Origin: an uncultured Gemmiger sp.
GTDB lineage: Bacteria > Bacillota > Clostridia > Oscillospirales > Ruminococcaceae
DNA length: 64,000 nt
Assembly: GCA_934502625.1 (NCBI GenBank)
Contig: CAKSUQ010000003.1
Coordinates: 1 to 64,000 of the forward strand
Reading direction: 5' to 3'
A model generated the notes under the pieces. It searched no databases, was not told the origin of the DNA, and was given only the letters and a program-made list of their open reading frames with translations. Both the position numbers and the translations under genes were made by a program. Shown here in pieces: positions 40,507 to 49,540 of this stretch (position 1 is its first letter; each line of letters begins with the position of its first letter).

Positions 40507-40536
40507 GGTGCCATGAGTTGAAAACGGAGAAAACCT

Positions 40537-42195
40537 ATGAACAGCGATAACGTCAAAAAAGGCCCGGAGCGGGCACCGAACCGCAGCCTGTTTTATGCGC
40601 TGGGCTACACGCCGGAGGAGCTGGACCGTCCGCTGATCGGCGTCGTTTCCGCCTACAGCGAGATCGTCCCCGGCCACGCCCATCTGGATAAGATCGCCGA
40701 CGCCGTCAAGGCTGGCGTGCGCATGGCGGGCGGCACCCCCATTCTGATTCCCGCCATCGGTGTCTGCGACGGCATCGCTATGGGTCACGTGGGCATGAAA
40801 TATTCCCTCGCCAGCCGCGAGCTGATCTGCGACAGCGTCGAGACGATGTTCATGGCGCACCAGCTGGACGGCCTTGTGCTGGTGCCCAACTGCGATAAGA
40901 TCGTGCCCGGTATGGTCATGGCAGCCGTCCGTATGGACGTGCCCGCCGTGGTCTGCTCCGGCGGCCCCATGCTGGCCGGCCGCTACGGCGGCGAGGAAGT
41001 CAGCCTGTCCAAAATGTTCGAGGCCGTCGGCGCGTACAAGGCCGGTATGATCGACGACGCCCAGCTGGAGGACTGCACCTGCAACTGCTGCCCCGGCTGC
41101 GGCTCCTGCTCCGGCATGTACACGGCCAACAGCATGAACTGCCTGTGCGAGGCCATCGGCATTGCGCTGCCCGGCAACGGCACGATTCCCGCCGTCTACG
41201 CCAAGCGCCTGCAGCTGGCAAAGCACGCCGGTATGGCGATCATGGACTTGGTCGCGCGCGGCGTGACCGCCCGCCAGATCATCAACGAGCGCTCGATCCG
41301 CAACGCCCTGACCTGCGATATGGCGCTGGGATGCTCTACGAACACCGTGCTGCACCTGCTGGCCATCGCGCAAGAGGCGGGCTGCCCGATCGATTTGAAG
41401 CTCTTCAACGAGATCTCGGCCAAAACGCCGAACCTCTGCCACCTTGCCCCCGCAGGCCCCACCCACATGCCCGACCTGTACGAAGCGGGCGGCATCCCGG
41501 CTGTGCAGGCCGAACTGGCAAAGAAGGGGCTGCTGGATTTGGCTGTCCCCACTGTCACCGGCAAAACGCTGGGCGAGAACATCGCGGGCGCGAAGATCCT
41601 GAACGACAAGGCCATCCGTTCCATTGACAACCCCTACAGCCAGACCGGCGGTCTGCAGATCCTGTGGGGCAACATTGCGCCGGACGGCTGCGTCGTCAAG
41701 CGCAGCGCAGTCGCGCCTGAAATGCAGGTACACAGCGGCCCCGCCCGCGTCTTTGACAGCGAGGATACCGCCATCGCGGCCATCTACGCAGGTGAGATCC
41801 ACCCCGGCGACGTCGTCGTCATCCGCTACGAAGGCCCCAAGGGCGGCCCCGGCATGCGCGAGATGCTCAACCCCACCAGTGCGCTGGCGGGCATGAAGCT
41901 GGATACCACCGTGGCGCTCATCACTGACGGCCGCTTCTCCGGCGCGTCGCGCGGCGCGGCCATCGGCCACGTCAGCCCGGAGGCTGCCTCCGGCGGTCCC
42001 ATCGGCCTCGTCAAGGAAGGGGACACCATCGAGATCGACATCCCGAATGCGTCCATCCACTTGGCCGTCAGCGACGACGAGCTGGCCGCCCGCAAGGCCG
42101 CCTACGTCCAGCCTGAGCCGAACATCAAGACCGGCTGGCTGGCGCGCTATGCCCGCCTTGTCACCAGTGCAAATCTGGGTGCGGTGCTGAAATAA
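40537..42195 (+). CDS. ilvD: Dihydroxy-acid dehydratase
   Basis: A 552-residue Fe-S dehydratase for the third common step of valine and isoleucine synthesis. Cluster cysteines stand in [11 protein letters not shown] and in [21 protein letters not shown]; the catalytic Ser region is [25 protein letters not shown] precedes ATG 40537. It ends the ilvBNCD operon and is followed by a terminator. The family is about 550-570 residues. Confidence 0.97.
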   Translation: MNSDNVKKGPERAPNRSLFYALGYTPEELDRPLIGVVSAYSEIVPGHAHLDKIADAVKAGVRMAGGTPILIPAIGVCDGIAMGHVGMKYSLASRELICDSVETMFMAHQLDGLVLVPNCDKIVPGMVMAAVRMDVPAVVCSGGPMLAGRYGGEEVSLSKMFEAVGAYKAGMIDDAQLEDCTCNCCPGCGSCSGMYTANSMNCLCEAIGIALPGNGTIPAVYAKRLQLAKHAGMAIMDLVARGVTARQIINERSIRNALTCDMALGCSTNTVLHLLAIAQEAGCPIDLKLFNEISAKTPNLCHLAPAGPTHMPDLYEAGGIPAVQAELAKKGLLDLAVPTVTGKTLGENIAGAKILNDKAIRSIDNPYSQTGGLQILWGNIAPDGCVVKRSAVAPEMQVHSGPARVFDSEDTAIAAIYAGEIHPGDVVVIRYEGPKGGPGMREMLNPTSALAGMKLDTTVALITDGRFSGASRGAAIGHVSPEAASGGPIGLVKEGDTIEIDIPNASIHLAVSDDELAARKAAYVQPEPNIKTGWLARYARLVTSANLGAVLK

Positions 42196-42200
42196 GTATA

Positions 42201-42238
42201 AAAAAGAGGATGCTGTTTGCATGACAGCATCCTCTTTT
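42201..42238 (+). terminator. ilvBNCD terminator
   Basis: AAAAGAGGATGCTGT pairs with ACAGCATCCTCTTTT (42224-42238) around TTGCATG. Confidence 0.9.
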
Positions 42239-42251
42239 GGTTTATTGCAGG

Positions 42252-42470
42252 GTAGGGGTCGGGCATGCCCGACCCGCAGCCATCCCATAGCCGCAGCGGT
42301 ACGGGTAACATTGCGGGCGAACAATGTTCGCCCCTACAAGCACCCCTTTTCAATTGGTTTTGTAGGGAGGGGTCTTGACCCCTCCGCGGCGGCCAGAGGG
42401 CTGGCCACCCTACACATTACCCGGAAACAACGGTCTGCCTTGCGGGGCGTCGAGGATGCCGCCCCCCACA
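42252..42470. repeat. Array of family A hairpin repeats
   Basis: Several palindromes in 220 bp: GTAGGGGTCGGGCA/TGCCCGACCC, GCGGGCGAACA/ATGTTCGCCCCTAC, TGTAGGGAGGGGTC/TTGACCCCTCC, GGCCAGAGGGCTGGCC and a GCGGGGCGTC/GATGCCGCCCC unit. No gene lies here. Confidence 0.75.
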
Positions 42471-42471
42471 A

Positions 42472-42984
42472 TTACCGTGCTTTCGCGTGCAATTTTGCCA
42501 ATTCCAAATACTCTTCCTCGTTCGCTTTGATACCCGCCGTCTGCTTCTCGCTCACAGGTTTGACGACCTTGCCCGGCACACCGATGACGAGACTCCCCGC
42601 AGGCACGTTCATCCCCTCCGGCACAAGCGCACCCGCTGCGATCAAGCTGCCGTCGCCGATGACCGCACCGTTCAGGATCGTCGCGTGCATCCCGATGAGG
42701 CAGCCTTCGCCCACCGTACAGCCGTGGACGATCGCCCCGTGCCCGATGGACGTGCCGCGCCCCACCGTCACATTCAGCCCCGGCCCCGTGTGCAGCACGG
42801 CGTTGTCCTGCACATTGGCGTTCTCGCCGATGGTGATGCGCCCGGTGTCCGCCCGCAGCACCGCGCCGTACCAGACGCTGCTGTCCCTGCCCAGCCGCAC
42901 ATCGCCCGCGACCGTCGCGTTGTCCGCCACGAACGCCGCGCCGTTGTCGGCGGGGAAGCGGCCGTTGATTTTACTATACGCCAT
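42472..42984 (-). CDS. Gamma-carbonic-anhydrase-like hexapeptide-repeat protein
   Basis: A 170-residue left-handed beta-helix protein (GDVRLGRDSSVWYGAVLRADTGRITIGENANVQDNAVLH, GRGTSIGHGAIVHGCTVGEGCLIGMHATI). The metal-type His residues of the gamma class are visible at VLH near the middle, SIGHGAIVHG and IGMHAT. It resembles the YrdA/PaaY group. Enzymatic activity is uncertain: many members are carbonic anhydrases or acyltransferase-fold proteins of unknown substrate. GGGAGG precedes the ATG. Confidence 0.88.
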   Translation of the reverse strand: MAYSKINGRFPADNGAAFVADNATVAGDVRLGRDSSVWYGAVLRADTGRITIGENANVQDNAVLHTGPGLNVTVGRGTSIGHGAIVHGCTVGEGCLIGMHATILNGAVIGDGSLIAAGALVPEGMNVPAGSLVIGVPGKVVKPVSEKQTAGIKANEEEYLELAKLHAKAR

Positions 42985-43002
42985 ATATGTTGCCTCCCAT
43001 TT

Positions 43003-43084
43003 TGTAGGGGTCGGCGTCCCCGACGACCCTTGCAGCCCTGCGGCTGCCGCAGTGTTGCCGGGCGAACGAACAATGTTCGCCCCT
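43003..43084. repeat. Family A hairpin repeat
   Basis: TGTAGGGGTCGGCGTCC/GACGACCC, a CAGCCCTGCGGCTG hairpin, then GGGCGAACGAACA/ATGTTCGCCCCTA. Confidence 0.75.
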
Positions 43085-43171
43085 ATATTTTTATTATAAC
43101 GCACCCAAACAAAATTGCAAAGCCCCCCTCGTCTGTGGTACAATAAAATCATAAACCTAAGGAGTGCAACT

Positions 43172-43945
43172 ATGGCAATCAAAATGATCTGCAGCGATAT
43201 TGACGGCACGCTGCTGCAATATGGCCGCAAGACACTGGAGGGCGAGATTTTCGACCAGATCCGCGCCCTGCACGACCGGGGCATCCTGTTCTGCCCGGCG
43301 TCGGGACGGCAGTACACCAGCCTGCGGCTGCTGTTTGCACCGGTGGCCGACTGCTGCGTTTTCCTCTGCGAGAACGGCGGCGTGCTGTTCAAGGATGAAC
43401 AGTGCATCGCCGAAAACCCGATGCCCCGCGCCTTGGCCGAGGAAATCGCCCGCGATATGTGGGCAAACAGCGACGCTCAGGGCGAGGTCATGCTCTCCGG
43501 CCAGAACTGCGCCTATTTAATGGAGCGCGGCCTCGGCATGCTGGATCGCGTCAAATTCATCGGCAACCGGTACAAGATCATCCACGACCCGTCCGAGGTG
43601 CCGGAGGAGATCGTCAAAACGTCGGTCTACCTGCACGAGGGCGTCGAAAAATACGCCGACCGCTTCGTGCCGCGCTGGCAGCAGGCCAACTGCGCCGTGG
43701 CGGGGCCGTACTGGATCGACACGACGACCGCCAACAAGGGTGTCGGCGTGCAGTCGCTCTGCCGCGTGCTGGGCTTTGCGCCGGAGGAGGTCATGGCCTT
43801 TGGCGACAACTACAACGATGTGCCGATGCTCGACCTTGTGGGCGCGCCCTACATCATGGACAGCGCCGCCGCCCCGCTGCGCGCCCGCTATCCGATGCAC
43901 ACGCCCCGACCGGAGGATGTGCTGCGGGATTTTTTACAACAGTGA
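43172..43945 (+). CDS. HAD-superfamily (Cof-type, IIB) phosphatase
   Basis: A 257-residue HAD hydrolase. Motif I is CSDIDGTLL (nucleophile Asp near residue 9), motif II CPASGRQ, motif III/IV a Lys and GDNYNDVPMLDLVG (near 212). A type IIB cap lies in the middle. It would dephosphorylate sugar phosphates or similar small metabolites; the exact substrate is unknown. AAGGAG precedes ATG 43172. It stands alone. Confidence 0.92.
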   Translation: MAIKMICSDIDGTLLQYGRKTLEGEIFDQIRALHDRGILFCPASGRQYTSLRLLFAPVADCCVFLCENGGVLFKDEQCIAENPMPRALAEEIARDMWANSDAQGEVMLSGQNCAYLMERGLGMLDRVKFIGNRYKIIHDPSEVPEEIVKTSVYLHEGVEKYADRFVPRWQQANCAVAGPYWIDTTTANKGVGVQSLCRVLGFAPEEVMAFGDNYNDVPMLDLVGAPYIMDSAAAPLRARYPMHTPRPEDVLRDFLQQ

Positions 43946-44039
43946 CATTTTTCGTCCCACAGAATGGGAACCCCTCTGGAACTACCCAAAAATTTTAACA
44001 GATTCACCAAAGATTAGCACTGTTTTCGTGCCTTTTCCG

Positions 44040-44068
44040 TTGACATTTCCAGTTTGGTATGTTATTAT
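44040..44068 (+). promoter_or_regulatory. ptsH promoter
   Basis: TTGACA (44040-44045), 17-bp spacer, TATTAT (44063-44068). Confidence 0.8.
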
Positions 44069-44133
44069 AATAACAGTTTAATGATCGTGTTGCGCAGCGC
44101 GCGGCACATTTCATTTATGGGAGGAAAATAGCT

Positions 44134-44394
44134 ATGAAAGAGTTCACCTATACGATCAAGGAGCCCGTTGGCATCCATGCTCGTCCCGCCGGTATGCTGG
44201 CAAAGGAGGCCAAGTCCTGCCAGAGCACCGTCACCATCGTGGATAAGAACGGCAAGTCCGTCGACGCCACCCGCCTGATGGCGCTGATGGGCATGGGCAT
44301 CAAGTGCGGCGACACTGTCACCGTCAAAGTCGAGGGTGCCGACGAGGAGACCGCCGCACCTGCGATGGAGAAGTTCTTCAACGAGCATCTGTAA
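44134..44394 (+). CDS. ptsH: Phosphocarrier protein HPr, without regulatory serine
   Basis: An 86-residue HPr. The phosphoacceptor is His15 in GIHARPA. The segment that holds the HPr-kinase site Ser46 in Bacillus (KTVNLKSIM) reads KSVDATRLM here, placing Arg47 where the serine should be. So phosphotransfer to sugar permeases is expected, while the P-Ser-HPr/CcpA type of catabolite control looks unlikely through this protein. GGGAGGAAA precedes the ATG. The enzyme I gene follows after a hairpin and repeat fragment. Confidence 0.93.
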   Translation: MKEFTYTIKEPVGIHARPAGMLAKEAKSCQSTVTIVDKNGKSVDATRLMALMGMGIKCGDTVTVKVEGADEETAAPAMEKFFNEHL

Positions 44395-44408
44395 TTTTCC
44401 CAGCATTT

Positions 44409-44452
44409 ACGGCCGCGGCCGCCGCAGCAGTACGGCGGTCGCGGCCGTTTTG
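44409..44452 (+). terminator. GC-rich hairpin after ptsH
   Basis: ACGGCCGCGGCCGCCG (44409-44424) pairs with CGGCGGTCGCGGCCGT (44433-44448), then TTTT. It may reduce transcription into ptsI. Confidence 0.75.
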
Positions 44453-44480
44453 CCTTCCCCTGTGGGGGAAGGTGGTCGAG
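44453..44480. repeat. Family B repeat fragment
   Basis: CCTTCCCCTGTGGGGGAAGGTGG, the end palindrome of family B only. Confidence 0.6.
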
Positions 44481-44569
44481 CTTACGAGACCGGATGCGGG
44501 GCGGCGTGTATGCAGCCGCCCGCTTCCGGGAAACGATTCGGTGAAATTAAGAAAAAGGGAGGTTCCCCA

Positions 44570-46249
44570 ATGATCACGATTCAGGGCAAGGGCGTTTCCG
44601 CCGGCGTCGGCGTTGGCCCGCTTTACTTTTACCGCCGCGCCACAGCGGAGATCAAGCGCTACACGGTCGAGGATACCGATGCCGAGTGGCACCGCTTCAA
44701 GGGCGCGCAGACCGGCGCGGTCGAGCAGCTGGGCGCACTGGCCGAGCAGGCGCGCGCCGAGGCCGGCGACGAGGCCGCCATGCTGTTCGAGACCCATCAG
44801 ATGATGGCCGAAGATCTCGACTACGAGGAGGCCATCGAGGATCGCATCGTCAACCAGAAGATGAACGCCGAGGCCGCCGTCTCCGATACGGCCGAGCAGT
44901 TCGCCGAGATGTTCGCCTCGATGGACGACGCCTATATGCAGGCGCGCGCCGCCGACGTCAAGGACGTCAGCCAGCGCATCCTGTCCATCCTGTGCGGCAT
45001 CGTGCAGGGCGGCATTGCGTCCGACGTGCCGGTGCTGCTCTGCGCCGACGACCTCGCCCCGTCCGAGACGATCCAGCTGGACAAATCAAAGATTCTGGGC
45101 TTCATCACGGCGGGCGGCTCCGGTTCCAGCCACACCGCCATCCTCGCCCGCACGATGGGCATTCCCGCCATCGTCGGCGTCGGCGACGCGCTGAAGCCGG
45201 AGTATGAAGGCCGTCAGGCCATCTCCGATGGCAGCACCGGCGCGCTTGTCATCGACCCCGACGACGACACCCGCGAACGCCTGCTGAAAAAGCGCGACGA
45301 GCAGCTGCGCCTTCAGCGCCTGTTGGAGACGCTGAAGGGGCAGGCCAACGTCACGAAGGACGGCAAGACCATCCGCATCTACTGCAACATCGGCTCGCCG
45401 GAGGACGTCCACGCCGTACAGGTCAACGACGGCGGCGGCATCGGCCTGTTCCGCTCCGAGTTCCTCTACCTGAACAGCAGCACCTACCCGACCGAGGACG
45501 AGCAGTTCAGCGCCTACAAGCAGGTTTTGTCCGACATGGACGGCAAGGAAGTCATCATCCGCACGCTGGACATCGGCGCGGACAAGCAGATCGGCTACTT
45601 TGACCTGCCGAAGGAGGATAACCCCGCCATGGGCATGCGCGCACTGCGCATCTGCCTGACCCGGCCGGAAATCTTCAAGACCCAGCTGCGCGCGCTGTTC
45701 CGCGCCTCCGCCTTTGGCAAGCTGGGCATCATGTTCCCGATGGTGACCTCTGTCTGGGAAGTCCGCGAGGCGAAGAAGCTCTGCGAGGAAGTCAAGGCCG
45801 AGCTCAAGCGCGAGGGCACGCCCTACAGCGAGGACGTGCAGATCGGCATCATGATCGAGACGCCCGCCGCCGCCATCAACAGCGACCGTCTGGCGAAGGA
45901 GGTCGACTTCTTCAGCATCGGCACCAACGACCTGACCCAGTACACGCTGGCCTGCGACCGCCAGAACAATGACCTAGGCCGCTTCTACAACCCGCACCAC
46001 GTTGCGGTGCTGCGCCTGATCCGCATGGTGACCGAGAACGCCCACAAGAACGGCATCTGGGTCGGCATCTGCGGCGAGCTGGGCGCGGATCTGTCGCTGA
46101 CCGAAACCTTCCTTGCCATGGGCGTGGACGAGCTGAGCGTGACGCCGCGCAGCGTTCTGCCGCTGCGCAACGCCGTCCGCATGACCGACACCCGTGAGAG
46201 CACCCCCCGCATCTTGGCGGATCTGGACGCAGATTATACGGCGAGATAA
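44570..46249 (+). CDS. ptsI: PTS enzyme I (phosphoenolpyruvate-protein phosphotransferase)
   Basis: A 559-residue enzyme I that moves phosphate from PEP to HPr. The phospho-His lies in GGSGSSHTAILAR (near residue 186), and the PEP-binding barrel has GIGLFRSEFLYL, MGMRALRICL, FGKLGIMFPMV and SIGTNDLTQYTLACDR with the FYNPHHVAVLRLI segment. ATG 44570 has AAAGGGAGG. The spacing from ptsH is 175 nt with a hairpin between. A terminator follows. EIIA-Glc is at 21.8 kb. Confidence 0.96.
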   Translation: MITIQGKGVSAGVGVGPLYFYRRATAEIKRYTVEDTDAEWHRFKGAQTGAVEQLGALAEQARAEAGDEAAMLFETHQMMAEDLDYEEAIEDRIVNQKMNAEAAVSDTAEQFAEMFASMDDAYMQARAADVKDVSQRILSILCGIVQGGIASDVPVLLCADDLAPSETIQLDKSKILGFITAGGSGSSHTAILARTMGIPAIVGVGDALKPEYEGRQAISDGSTGALVIDPDDDTRERLLKKRDEQLRLQRLLETLKGQANVTKDGKTIRIYCNIGSPEDVHAVQVNDGGGIGLFRSEFLYLNSSTYPTEDEQFSAYKQVLSDMDGKEVIIRTLDIGADKQIGYFDLPKEDNPAMGMRALRICLTRPEIFKTQLRALFRASAFGKLGIMFPMVTSVWEVREAKKLCEEVKAELKREGTPYSEDVQIGIMIETPAAAINSDRLAKEVDFFSIGTNDLTQYTLACDRQNNDLGRFYNPHHVAVLRLIRMVTENAHKNGIWVGICGELGADLSLTETFLAMGVDELSVTPRSVLPLRNAVRMTDTRESTPRILADLDADYTAR

Positions 46250-46266
46250 GGTTATAGGAATATAAG

Positions 46267-46301
46267 AAAAGGACACCCGATGAATTTCGGGTGTCCTTTT
46301 T
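46267..46301. terminator. Bidirectional terminator after ptsI
   Basis: AAAAGGACACCCGA (46267-46280) pairs with TCGGGTGTCCTTTT (46287-46300). It also faces the AAA gene of the minus strand. Confidence 0.88.
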
Positions 46302-46312
46302 ATGTAGAAACA

Positions 46313-46337
46313 AAGGCTTTCCCCGCAGGGGGAAGGT
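46313..46337. repeat. Family B repeat fragment
   Basis: GGCTTTCCCCGCAGGGGGAAGG, end palindrome only. Confidence 0.55.
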
Positions 46338-46341
46338 ATTT

Positions 46342-48396
46342 TTATTCTAACTCAAAATCCCCAGCCACCAGCAGCTCCAAGCTCGCGTCGGGGTCGGCGA
46401 CCAACCGCTTCGACTGGTTCAGGATGGCCTTTTCCAGCGTGTTGCGTGCCATACGGCCATTGCCGTTCGTGGCGGCGTCCTCGGCCTGCTTGCGTTCAAA
46501 ATAGGTCACCAGCGGCATCTTGCAGCCGTCGTCCAACGCATAGCCCTTGGATTTTGCGATAGAGCACAAAATCTTGTACAGCTCCTCGCCGGAATAATCC
46601 GGGAACTCGATCTGATTCGGGAAGCGGCTGGCAAGGCCGGAGTTCGCACTCAGGAACAGCTGCATCTCCTTCGTGTAGCCCGCCAGAATTACGACGAGGT
46701 CGTCGCGGTGATCCTCGATGCCCTTGACGAGGGTGTCGATGGCTTCGAGGCCGAAGCTATCCTCGCCGCCGCGATAGAGCGCGTAGGCTTCGTCAATGAA
46801 CAGTACACCGCCCAGCGCACTCTGGATGACCGAGTTCGTCAGCGGCGCGGTGTGGCCGACATAGCGGCCTACCAAATCAGCGCGGGTCACCTCGACCAGC
46901 TGGCCGCCGCGCAGTGCGCCGATGGCCTTCAGGTACTTTGCCAAGATGCGGGCGATCGTCGTCTTGCCGGTGCCGGGGTTGCCGGTAAAGATCATGTGCA
47001 TGTTGACCTCGGCCACTTTCAGCCCCTGCGCCTTGCGGCGCTGCTGTGCCTGCACATTTTTCGCGATGTCACGCACATAGGTTTTGATCTCGTCCAGACC
47101 GATGATGCCGTCCAGCTCCGCCTCGACTGCGTCGACGTCGCCGCGGTACTGCTGGGGCAGCAGCGCCAGCAGGTCGATGGACTCGCCTCCGTCCACGGCC
47201 ATGCAGAGCTTGCCGCCCTCGGCCGTCAGCACGGCGGGCGTACCGTCGACGGGCACGGTGTCGGCGTCCAGCACATACTCGGCAATTGCGCGGTAGACCG
47301 TCTCGCAATAGTCGCGCATGGCCTGCATACCGCTGGTCTTGCCGTACTGCGCCGCCAGCAAGTCGCGCACGTCCGCGCCCATCGACAGCGCCAGCCCGCA
47401 CTGCTTGCGGGTGCGCTGCGCCAGATAATTCAGCTCCCGCGCGGCCACAGCGGCCAGTGCGTCGGGTGTAAAGGCCTCGGTGCGGCAGATGTCGCCCGCA
47501 ACCGCGTCGACAAACTTTGCGCCGAAGTGGTCAGCCAGCACGGCCTCGCCCTTGTTCGAGTAGAATACAAAATACTTGCCGCCGGCCTGCAATTCACCGA
47601 TGGCACCGGGCGCAAGCGCCGTGCCCACATCGACGAGGATGCCGCGCTGCAGCACATACCGGCTGGACAGCGCCAGCGTGCCGTCGATGGCAAGCGTCGA
47701 CAGCATGTTCAGGTAGTTGGCCGCACAGCCCTCATAATGCTCAAAGGCCAGCACCTCGGCGTCGGATTGCAGCGCCGCGTACAAGTCCTGCAAAAACAAC
47801 TTTTCCTGTGCGGGGCCGGGGTAGAGCGCCAAGTCCAGCGTCTCGATCTCACCGCTGCGCAGCACACCGCGGGCAGCCAGCTCCTCCACTACGCATTTCA
47901 GCGCGTAGTGGCGGCCTGTGCCGGTGGGGCCGCACAGCAGCATAACGCTGCGCGCACGGCTCGCGTCACCCGCCGTACCCAGCACAAACGGGCGGCGGAA
48001 CGCCTTGACAAGCGCCGAGACAAAGGCATCCTGCCCCAGCACCTGCGCCTGAATTTTCTCGGTCACACCGGAAAAATCCGCCTTGGCGGGCGCAGCCGGG
48101 GCGGGGGAGGGCGCGGCCACCGTGCCGCCCAGCAGGCCGTCCTGCTTCAGCGACTTCGTCAGCTCGCTGCTCATCTTGCGGACGTTCTCGGCGGTGGCGG
48201 CACCGGCCTTCTGCACAGCGTCCAGCGCACTGCCTGCGGCGGTCTGGCGTTTCTGCGCGGCAGTCAGGGCATCCAGCTGCGCCTGCATCTGCTGCACGGC
48301 GTCGCTGGCATCCTCGGCCTGCTGCGGGGTCGCGGCGTACTTGCCGCCGCCCATCAGGCCGCGCACCCAAGCGTCATACTGATCTTCGAGACTCAT
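46342..48396 (-). CDS. Double-AAA ATPase, CbbX/SpoVK-like C-terminal domain
   Basis: A 684-residue protein. Residues 25-90 are Ala/Gln-rich and probably coiled; about 92-107 is a Pro/Ala linker. A first AAA domain (about 110-330) has a broken Walker A, GPTGTGRH (156-163), where the usual Lys-Ser/Thr is Arg-His, so it is likely not an ATPase; it resembles ClpA/X type folds. The second domain (about 430-680) is CbbX/SpoVK-like and intact: GNPGTGKTT (472-480), VLFIDEAYAL (531-540), then a LILAGYTKEM-type sensor. Its ATG lies 23 nt inside the preceding Cys-tail gene. It probably remodels or unfolds a partner, perhaps the Cys-tail protein. GCGAGGAAG precedes the ATG. Confidence 0.88.
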   Translation of the reverse strand: MSLEDQYDAWVRGLMGGGKYAATPQQAEDASDAVQQMQAQLDALTAAQKRQTAAGSALDAVQKAGAATAENVRKMSSELTKSLKQDGLLGGTVAAPSPAPAAPAKADFSGVTEKIQAQVLGQDAFVSALVKAFRRPFVLGTAGDASRARSVMLLCGPTGTGRHYALKCVVEELAARGVLRSGEIETLDLALYPGPAQEKLFLQDLYAALQSDAEVLAFEHYEGCAANYLNMLSTLAIDGTLALSSRYVLQRGILVDVGTALAPGAIGELQAGGKYFVFYSNKGEAVLADHFGAKFVDAVAGDICRTEAFTPDALAAVAARELNYLAQRTRKQCGLALSMGADVRDLLAAQYGKTSGMQAMRDYCETVYRAIAEYVLDADTVPVDGTPAVLTAEGGKLCMAVDGGESIDLLALLPQQYRGDVDAVEAELDGIIGLDEIKTYVRDIAKNVQAQQRRKAQGLKVAEVNMHMIFTGNPGTGKTTIARILAKYLKAIGALRGGQLVEVTRADLVGRYVGHTAPLTNSVIQSALGGVLFIDEAYALYRGGEDSFGLEAIDTLVKGIEDHRDDLVVILAGYTKEMQLFLSANSGLASRFPNQIEFPDYSGEELYKILCSIAKSKGYALDDGCKMPLVTYFERKQAEDAATNGNGRMARNTLEKAILNQSKRLVADPDASLELLVAGDFELE

Positions 48397-49540
48397 TTTC
48401 TTCCTCGCTTTCCGCCTTGCGCGGCAGTTTTACGGTGTAAAAGTCCTTGACGCTGCATCCGGCGCGGCCGCCGCCTGCACAGGCGCAGGCACACGCGCAG
48501 CTCGACGCACAGGCACATGCGCAGCTGGAAGCGCAGCTCGAATGATTGCTATGGCTGCGTCCCGCGCCGCCGCCGCGCGTTCTGCCGCCGCCCGCGCGGA
48601 ACTCCGGCGGCGGGTCGGTACGGTGGTAACCGCTGGGCGGGGGTGCGGTGCGGGCACGGCGGATGGTGTGTACGCCGTTCGTGTACCAGAACCAGTCGTC
48701 GGGGTCGATGTCGTTGCCGAAGCCGCCGCCCCAATCGGGGGACTGCACGCCGATGGCAATGATGATAATGACGATAGCCCCCAGAACGATGATGGTCGCC
48801 GTCAGGCCAAAGATGATCGGCTCCAAGTCCTCGCCGCTGTCGTAGTCATCGGTCGTCATTTCTGCGGCGGGGTCAAAGGCGGCAGCGTTCGTCACAGGCA
48901 CGGTGACGTGCACCATGGCCTGCTGACCGTGCCGCAGCGCGCCGAAATCCCACGTCAGGTAGTCACCGTCGATGCCGTTATTGTCGGCCACAAAGCCGTC
49001 GTAGTTGCGCCACCGCACCTGCATGTTCTCGACGCTTAAATCGTCGAACCAGCCCGGCGTGAAGTTAAAATTCGCCGTGCCGTCGTCGTTTTTTGTGAAC
49101 AAGTGGCTCTGGTGCACGCTGAACGCAAAATGCACGCTGCTCTCGCCGCCGTTTTCCTCGGCGACGTCGGGCGCGTAGTAGCGGTGGGCGAAGACGACCT
49201 TCGCGTAGCTGCCGCCGTCACTGGAATATTGCAAATCGGCGATCGTGTCAGTCAGCGGGGTCAGCTCGTCGACGCTGGCGTTGGCAAGGCCGATCTTGAC
49301 CCAGCTCAGGTAGTCGGTAGCGTCGCCGTCGATGACCTGCCAGTCGATGTCGTAGGTGATGTCGGCGGAGCCGTCCTCCCGCGGGTCGACGGTCACGACG
49401 TAATTGCGGATGTAGTCATAGTCGCCGCTCTCGGCGTAGGGGGCGTCGATCTCCGCCGCCGCAGCGGGCAGCGCCAGCAGCGCCCCGCAGAGCGCTGTGG
49501 CACAGAAAAGCGCGCTTGCGCGAACAAATTTTGTATTCAT
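48374..49540 (-). CDS. Membrane protein with Ala-Cys-rich cytosolic tail
   Basis: A 388-residue protein: signal peptide (1-29, cut after AAAA), an extracellular domain of about 210 residues rich in Asp, Trp and aromatic residues with a DUF2207-like flavour, one transmembrane helix (242-265), and a cytosolic tail. The tail has Gly/Arg-rich DNA, then SSC-A-SSC-A-C-A-C-A-SSC-A-C-A-C-A-C-A and GGGRAGC, nine cysteines (336, 340, 342, 344, 348, 350, 352, 354, 362), then a charged end. Such a tail looks like a substrate of the radical SAM enzyme whose gene ends at its ATG (1-nt overlap). AGGAGGG precedes the start. Function unknown; I have seen no name for this family. Confidence 0.85.
   Translation of the reverse strand: MNTKFVRASALFCATALCGALLALPAAAAEIDAPYAESGDYDYIRNYVVTVDPREDGSADITYDIDWQVIDGDATDYLSWVKIGLANASVDELTPLTDTIADLQYSSDGGSYAKVVFAHRYYAPDVAEENGGESSVHFAFSVHQSHLFTKNDDGTANFNFTPGWFDDLSVENMQVRWRNYDGFVADNNGIDGDYLTWDFGALRHGQQAMVHVTVPVTNAAAFDPAAEMTTDDYDSGEDLEPIIFGLTATIIVLGAIVIIIIAIGVQSPDWGGGFGNDIDPDDWFWYTNGVHTIRRARTAPPPSGYHRTDPPPEFRAGGGRTRGGGAGRSHSNHSSCASSCACACASSCACACACAGGGRAGCSVKDFYTVKLPRKAESEEENESRRSV

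Noticed and set aside
40456..42324. Minus-strand frame opposite ilvD
   Set aside because: Antisense shadow; ilvD has full motif support, and the frame runs into repeats at both ends.
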